Both the position numbers and the translations under genes were made by a program. A DNA stretch of 33,239 bases from Opitutia bacterium (lineage in GTDB: Bacteria > Verrucomicrobiota > Verrucomicrobiia > Opitutales > Seribacteraceae), in contig NZKY01000045.1 of assembly GCA_002694035.1 (NCBI GenBank), positions 45,985-79,223 of the forward strand, in the 5' to 3' direction. The notes under the pieces are model-generated. The model did no database searches, was not told the origin of the DNA, and saw only the letters and a program-made list of their open reading frames with translations. Positions 28,750-33,239 of this stretch are shown here, piece after piece. Each line of letters opens with the position of its first letter. Position 1 is the first letter of the stretch.

Positions 28750-30084
28750 CTATGCAAAAGGACGATAAACCCCTGGAGCCGGCACAGGATATTCTCCATT
28801 TGCCCCAGGTACAACTGGAGGTGTAGTTTCCCAAGTGTAATCATCAATTCCTGGGGCGTAGTCTCTTCCTTTTTTCATAAGTTCATCAGCATTGATTTCC
28901 TTACCTGAGTAACAAGCTTCACGACCTAGGATTGCAGTAAAGGTACTCATGGCACCATAGTCTGCTTCATTGTAATATTCACCCTTGTGTAATGCTTCGA
29001 CAAGATTTTTTTGCTCTTGATAATGACCTCCCCCAGCTCCTGTACAACGAATTGGGTCTCCTTTGAATGGGTAAATTCCTCTGGCAACATCACAGGTTCC
29101 TTTATGACCATGGACAGACTCAGAAACATTAGACCAACCGCCTTTCAAATGACGGCCTTGGCTGTACATTTTGGTGCCATCCTCAAAAGTATATTCTACA
29201 AAAGTATGGTCAAAAATCTGAGAAAGAGTTCGGTCGCCACCCATGCGCATCTCACTTCCTCCCATACCATTGGCCTTAACTGGATACATTCCCTTTATCC
29301 AGCACCCAACATCGAGGTTGTGAATATGCTGTTCACAAATTTGATCACCTGACGCCCAAGTAAAGTGGTACCAATTATTTACCTGGTATTCCATCTCAGT
29401 CATTCCGTCCTGTTTAGGACGATGCCAAATACCACCGCCATTCCAATAGACTCTTAGTAAGTTGATATCACCGATTACCCCGTCCTGCAACTGCTTGACA
29501 CAGTTTATATAACGCTCTTCATGCCTTCTTTGTAAACCAACACCTACATTTAATCCTTTTTCTTTCGCCTTTTTGGAAGCCTCAAGAACCCGGCGAACCC
29601 CTGCAACATCACTCGCAACAGGTTTTTCCATAAAAACTTTTTTTCCCTGATTAATTGCATATTCAAATTGCTGAGGCTTAAAGCCAGGAGGTGTGGCAAT
29701 AACCACCATGTCAACATCTTCACTAATAGCCTGCTTGTAACCGTCCAGACCACCGAAAATTCTACCCTCTACATCAACCCTATCTTCTCCATACTTCTTT
29801 TTAAAGGATTCAATTTTGCGAGCACTTTTTTCTGGAAATGCATCAGCGACCGCGACTAACTTGGTATTACAGCGTATACCTTTTTGTTTTTCCAAATCTT
29901 TGGGAGCATCTAGAATTTGCCCAACTGCACCAGTTCCACGACCACCAAGACCAATAGCAGCCACTCGAATAGTATCACTTTCTAATGCATCTCCCTTCGC
30001 GACATACGGAAAAGAAGCGGCTGCACTAGCTAATGCAGTTGAACCAATAAAATTTCTTCGACTTAGGGTTTCTGAGTTATTCAT
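28750..30084 (-). CDS. Gfo/Idh/MocA-family oxidoreductase with Tat-type signal
   Basis: SRRNFIGSTALASAAASFPYVAKG Tat-like leader, IRVAAIGLGGRGTGAVGQI Rossmann motif, VFMEKPVASDVAGVRRVLEA. Confidence 0.92.
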   Translation of the reverse strand: MNNSETLSRRNFIGSTALASAAASFPYVAKGDALESDTIRVAAIGLGGRGTGAVGQILDAPKDLEKQKGIRCNTKLVAVADAFPEKSARKIESFKKKYGEDRVDVEGRIFGGLDGYKQAISEDVDMVVIATPPGFKPQQFEYAINQGKKVFMEKPVASDVAGVRRVLEASKKAKEKGLNVGVGLQRRHEERYINCVKQLQDGVIGDINLLRVYWNGGGIWHRPKQDGMTEMEYQVNNWYHFTWASGDQICEQHIHNLDVGCWIKGMYPVKANGMGGSEMRMGGDRTLSQIFDHTFVEYTFEDGTKMYSQGRHLKGGWSNVSESVHGHKGTCDVARGIYPFKGDPIRCTGAGGGHYQEQKNLVEALHKGEYYNEADYGAMSTFTAILGREACYSGKEINADELMKKGRDYAPGIDDYTWETTPPVVPGANGEYPVPAPGVYRPFA

Positions 30085-30122
30085 AAGATAATATATTTTA
30101 TTTTTTATTTCTGGGATTTAAT

Positions 30123-30974
30123 TCAAATCTTTTTTTGTGTTACAGGTTTACTTGGGCCATTCAAATCACCTAGTGCCCATTGAATTCCATCCATGAAGTG
30201 TTGCAACATAAAAGGAGTCCACCAAGTAGCTTTATTGTGACCGAAATTGGAATAAAAAATTCGCCCTTTACCATAGGACCTGATCCAAGAAACAGGGTAA
30301 TCATTTGTTTTTGAATTACCTTTTTTTCCAGATTTAACTGCATCTAAACCGATTAATATACGAAGTTTGGATCGGTCATAATTCTTGTATTGGTAAATTT
30401 CATCTGAAAATTTAAATTCGCTGTTTTTAAAAGCTGCATTGATGGGGTGAGTGGGATCCTCAATAAAAAAGGGCCACATACCCCCAGCATTCCAAGGATG
30501 GCCTGCAAAACAACCGCCAATCATTTCAGTATATTCAGGCCACTGGGGAATACCTCCATCAGAAGCTGAATGAAATCCAACAAATGACTTTCCTTCTCTA
30601 ATAAAATTCAAAATTGCAGTTCGCTGAGCATTTTCAGAAAAGGCCTTTTGTACATGTGTACAATTGTTAAAGATAATTTGGTCATATTTTGCTAATCCTC
30701 TTTTGGTGAATTCGTCAGTTTTAACAGTAAATGTGGGATCAAATGCTTTTGTCTTCTGTGCCATAACCCTCAATGCTTTTACACCGGTGGGGATTGACGA
30801 ATGCTTGAATCCACTGGCATGAGAATAAACTAAGACCTTACTAGTTTTTTTTGGTTTTACTGTAGGTGACGAAGGCATTGAGTTAAAAATTTTAGTTTCA
30901 TCGTCATCGCCAAATAAAATATTTGATCCTGTTGAAAGAAATAAGGTAAGGAGCAAAAGTTTAATGGTTTTCAT
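30123..30974 (-). CDS. ThuA-like domain protein, secreted
   Basis: Signal peptide MKTIKLLLLTLFLSTGSNILFG; KVLVYSHASGFKHSSIPTG, GKSFVGFHSASDG, DEIYQYKNY, PVSWIRSYGKGRIFYSNFGH. Confidence 0.9.
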   Translation of the reverse strand: MKTIKLLLLTLFLSTGSNILFGDDDETKIFNSMPSSPTVKPKKTSKVLVYSHASGFKHSSIPTGVKALRVMAQKTKAFDPTFTVKTDEFTKRGLAKYDQIIFNNCTHVQKAFSENAQRTAILNFIREGKSFVGFHSASDGGIPQWPEYTEMIGGCFAGHPWNAGGMWPFFIEDPTHPINAAFKNSEFKFSDEIYQYKNYDRSKLRILIGLDAVKSGKKGNSKTNDYPVSWIRSYGKGRIFYSNFGHNKATWWTPFMLQHFMDGIQWALGDLNGPSKPVTQKKI

Positions 30975-31060
30975 GGAAAAACAAATGAACGGGATAACTT
31001 AGGCGAGGCAAGGAAGATGTAAAAAATATAAGATTTAATGGTGATAGGTACTGAGGATTA

Positions 31061-31492
31061 CTAACGGCAAATTGGGCAAAGTCCAAACGCCTCCATGACA
31101 TGAGTAATTTTAGTATAACCATATCCATGTGCAATTTTCTCCAACTCACTCCCTACGCATAGATCAACCCGTTCGGCCCGCCCACATTTTCTGCAAGTTA
31201 AATGATGATGATGACCTGTTCCATCACCGTGCCCTAACCAATAAACTTTTGTCCCATTTTCCCTTACTCCCATCTCAACAATACCTTTCTTCACAAATTG
31301 TTCCAAGCAACGGTATACGGTGACCAAGTCACATTGCTCTGTAGTCAAATTTACATGATTTTCTTCAGCAGATAGAGGCGTATCTGCGTGTGCCAAGACA
31401 TTAAGAATAGCTTTTCTTTGCTCGGTTATGCGTAAACCTTCTTTTCTCAAAAGTTTTATTGCACTCTCTACTTTTTCAGAAATATCTCCCAT
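31061..31492 (-). CDS. Fur/Zur-family metalloregulator
   Basis: LRITEQRKAILNVLAHADTPLSAEE, VTVYRCLEQFVKKGIV, GHHHHLTCRKCGRAERVDLC, GLCPICR. Confidence 0.93.
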   Translation of the reverse strand: MGDISEKVESAIKLLRKEGLRITEQRKAILNVLAHADTPLSAEENHVNLTTEQCDLVTVYRCLEQFVKKGIVEMGVRENGTKVYWLGHGDGTGHHHHLTCRKCGRAERVDLCVGSELEKIAHGYGYTKITHVMEAFGLCPICR

Positions 31493-31583
31493 GCATTAAA
31501 ATTAATCATCCTAAAATTATCAATCAAGTTGATTATAAGTTTTTCAGATTGATCCCGAGTTACTGTACCAATAGCAAAGTGAC

Positions 31584-32369
31584 ATGAATATTAAACTTTT
31601 TTTGTGCTTCGTGATGACACTTCAGCTTTCTTTACTGACCACTAGCAAAGCAAATGAAAAATTTAAATATTACCAAAAAAAAGTTTGGTTTAATAAGTCA
31701 GAATCTTTTTTTTACCGCACTGCAAAACCTCAAACAATGGATGAGGGAAAATCTTATCCTCTTCTCGTTTTCTTTCACGGTGCAGGTGGTCGTGGTGAAG
31801 ACAATAAAAAACAATTACTCGATGCCGGAGGTCTTGAGAGTTTTGAAAAGAATAAACTTAGAACAAAGCATCAGTCTCATATATTTGCAGGACAGGTTCC
31901 ACACGGAAAAAAATGGGTAAATGTTTCCTGGTCTATATTTGGACATAAAATGCCGAAGATTTCAGATTCGATGCAAATGGCCTTCGAGGCTTTAGATGCC
32001 TATATTCAAGATCCTAAAAATCAGGTCGACTCAAAAAGAATATATGTCATGGGACTTTCAATGGGCGGATATGGAACTTGGGATGCTATTCAAAGAAGGC
32101 CAGACTTTTTTGCTGCTGCAGTCCCTATTTGTGGCGGCGGAGATAAATCACTAGCTCCAAAACTTGTTGATATTCCAATATGGGCTTGGCACGGAGATAA
32201 AGATTCTGTGATCACACCATCCAGATCAAGAGATATGATTAATGCTATTTCGAATGCTGGAGGTTCCCCTAAATATTCTGAAATTAAAGGACGGGGTCAT
32301 AATTCTTGGGTGGATTGCTGGAATTCTGATAAGCTTTGGAAATGGCTGTATTCACAATCGAAAGACTAA
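31584..32369 (+). CDS. Secreted alpha/beta hydrolase (phospholipase/carboxylesterase or prolyl-oligopeptidase-like)
   Basis: N-terminal signal; LLVFFHGAGGRGED, nucleophile elbow GLSMGGYGTW, HGDKDSVI and GRGHNSW for Asp/His. Confidence 0.88.
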   Translation: MNIKLFLCFVMTLQLSLLTTSKANEKFKYYQKKVWFNKSESFFYRTAKPQTMDEGKSYPLLVFFHGAGGRGEDNKKQLLDAGGLESFEKNKLRTKHQSHIFAGQVPHGKKWVNVSWSIFGHKMPKISDSMQMAFEALDAYIQDPKNQVDSKRIYVMGLSMGGYGTWDAIQRRPDFFAAAVPICGGGDKSLAPKLVDIPIWAWHGDKDSVITPSRSRDMINAISNAGGSPKYSEIKGRGHNSWVDCWNSDKLWKWLYSQSKD

Positions 32370-32395
32370 TCGTTAATTTCCAAACCTTGCTCCAT

Positions 32396-33239
32396 ATGAA
32401 GAAGTCACAAATATTCTTTCAGGTTAGCTTACTCTTAAATTTAATTCCAATAATAGGATCACAAAAACCAAACATAATCATTTTCATGGCAGATGACATG
32501 GGAATCGGAGATACAAGTGCTTACCATAACATTAAAATAATGGAAGGAACTAAACCTATCTCTAAAACAGTTAAAACTCCCCATATTGAAAAGTTTGCCG
32601 AGAAAGGAATGATTTTCACCGATGCACATGCGCCAGCATCAATGTGCAGCTCCACCCGATATTCACTACTGACAGGTCGGCTTGCACACCGCTCCTACCT
32701 AAAAAAACAGGGATGGCTTCCTCACGGTCCTAACCGACCAATGATTCAAAGAGCCCTCACTACTTTGCCCGAAATGCTCCAGAGTAATGATTATTTCACA
32801 TGTGCAGTAGGAAAGTATCATGTGGGCATGGATTTTGCGGACGATCAGGGAGAGCCTGCAGATGAATTTGATTATAAAGATGTTGATTTTACCAAAAGCA
32901 TTTTAGATGGGCCGACTCATCACGGTTTCGATGAATTCTTTGGCGTTCCTGGAAATACGGAAGACTCCCTCGATACAGAACCAAGAATTTTTATACGTAA
33001 TGACAGATGGACTCTTACAGACCGTTCAAAAATGAAATGGACAGGAATGAAATATAGAACTGGCCAAATTTTGAGTGGACCAGACTGGAATTTAAGCCAA
33101 ATCGGACCCAACTTTCTACGAGAAGGAATGCAATTCATTGATAAAGCATCCAAAAAACAAAAGCCTTTCTTTCTTTACTATGTCCCGGCAGCCAATCATT
33201 ACCAACGAAATACCTTGGGTGACTACGCTGTTCCTGAAT
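32396..33239 (+). CDS. Sulfatase (arylsulfatase-type), truncated by window edge
   Basis: Frame from ATG 32396: MKKSQIFFQVSLLLNLIPIIGSQKPNIIIFMADDMGIGDTSAYHN...DAHAPASMCSSTRYSLLTGRLAHR...; signal peptide, DDMG metal motif, Cys-type sulfatase motif. Not in ORF track because it is open at the end. Confidence 0.92.
   Translation, partial: MKKSQIFFQVSLLLNLIPIIGSQKPNIIIFMADDMGIGDTSAYHNIKIMEGTKPISKTVKTPHIEKFAEKGMIFTDAHAPASMCSSTRYSLLTGRLAHRSYLKKQGWLPHGPNRPMIQRALTTLPEMLQSNDYFTCAVGKYHVGMDFADDQGEPADEFDYKDVDFTKSILDGPTHHGFDEFFGVPGNTEDSLDTEPRIFIRNDRWTLTDRSKMKWTGMKYRTGQILSGPDWNLSQIGPNFLREGMQFIDKASKKQKPFFLYYVPAANHYQRNTLGDYAVPE

Overview
This AT-rich, gene-dense bacterial window has about 27 well-supported protein genes and two tRNAs. 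Its style fits the PVC superphylum (Verrucomicrobiota/Planctomycetota-like: Gfo/Idh + ThuA + sulfatase cluster), but that placement is inference. Most of it is housekeeping. The minus-strand operon rpmF-plsX-fabH-TPR lipoprotein-LptE-like-rpe is followed by uppP, trpD-glmM, a TPR protein, tRNA-Ser(CGA), a MORN-repeat lipoprotein, a fused GcvPA-GcvPB glycine dehydrogenase, hflX, ppdK, tatC, an XRE regulator, an Hsp15-like S4 protein, a YwqK/MORN_2-like lipoprotein with a proline-rich tail, tRNA-Gln(TTG), pyrH-frr-proB, a UvrD-like helicase, a NifU/SufU-like gene, dcd, Gfo/Idh, ThuA, Fur, an esterase and a partial sulfatase. Three genes absent from the ORF track were recovered by reading: rpmF (too short), and rpe and the sulfatase (both cut by the window edges). 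I see no CRISPR, IS element, prophage or clear defence island. The best leads are the lipoprotein with a five-copy F[ND]PF/polyproline tail, a TatC with a loop insertion and a seventh-TM C-terminal extension, a fused two-subunit-type glycine dehydrogenase, a NifU/SufU homologue with rearranged cysteines, a UppP with an extra N-terminal hydrophobic segment, and a near-absence of Shine-Dalgarno motifs.
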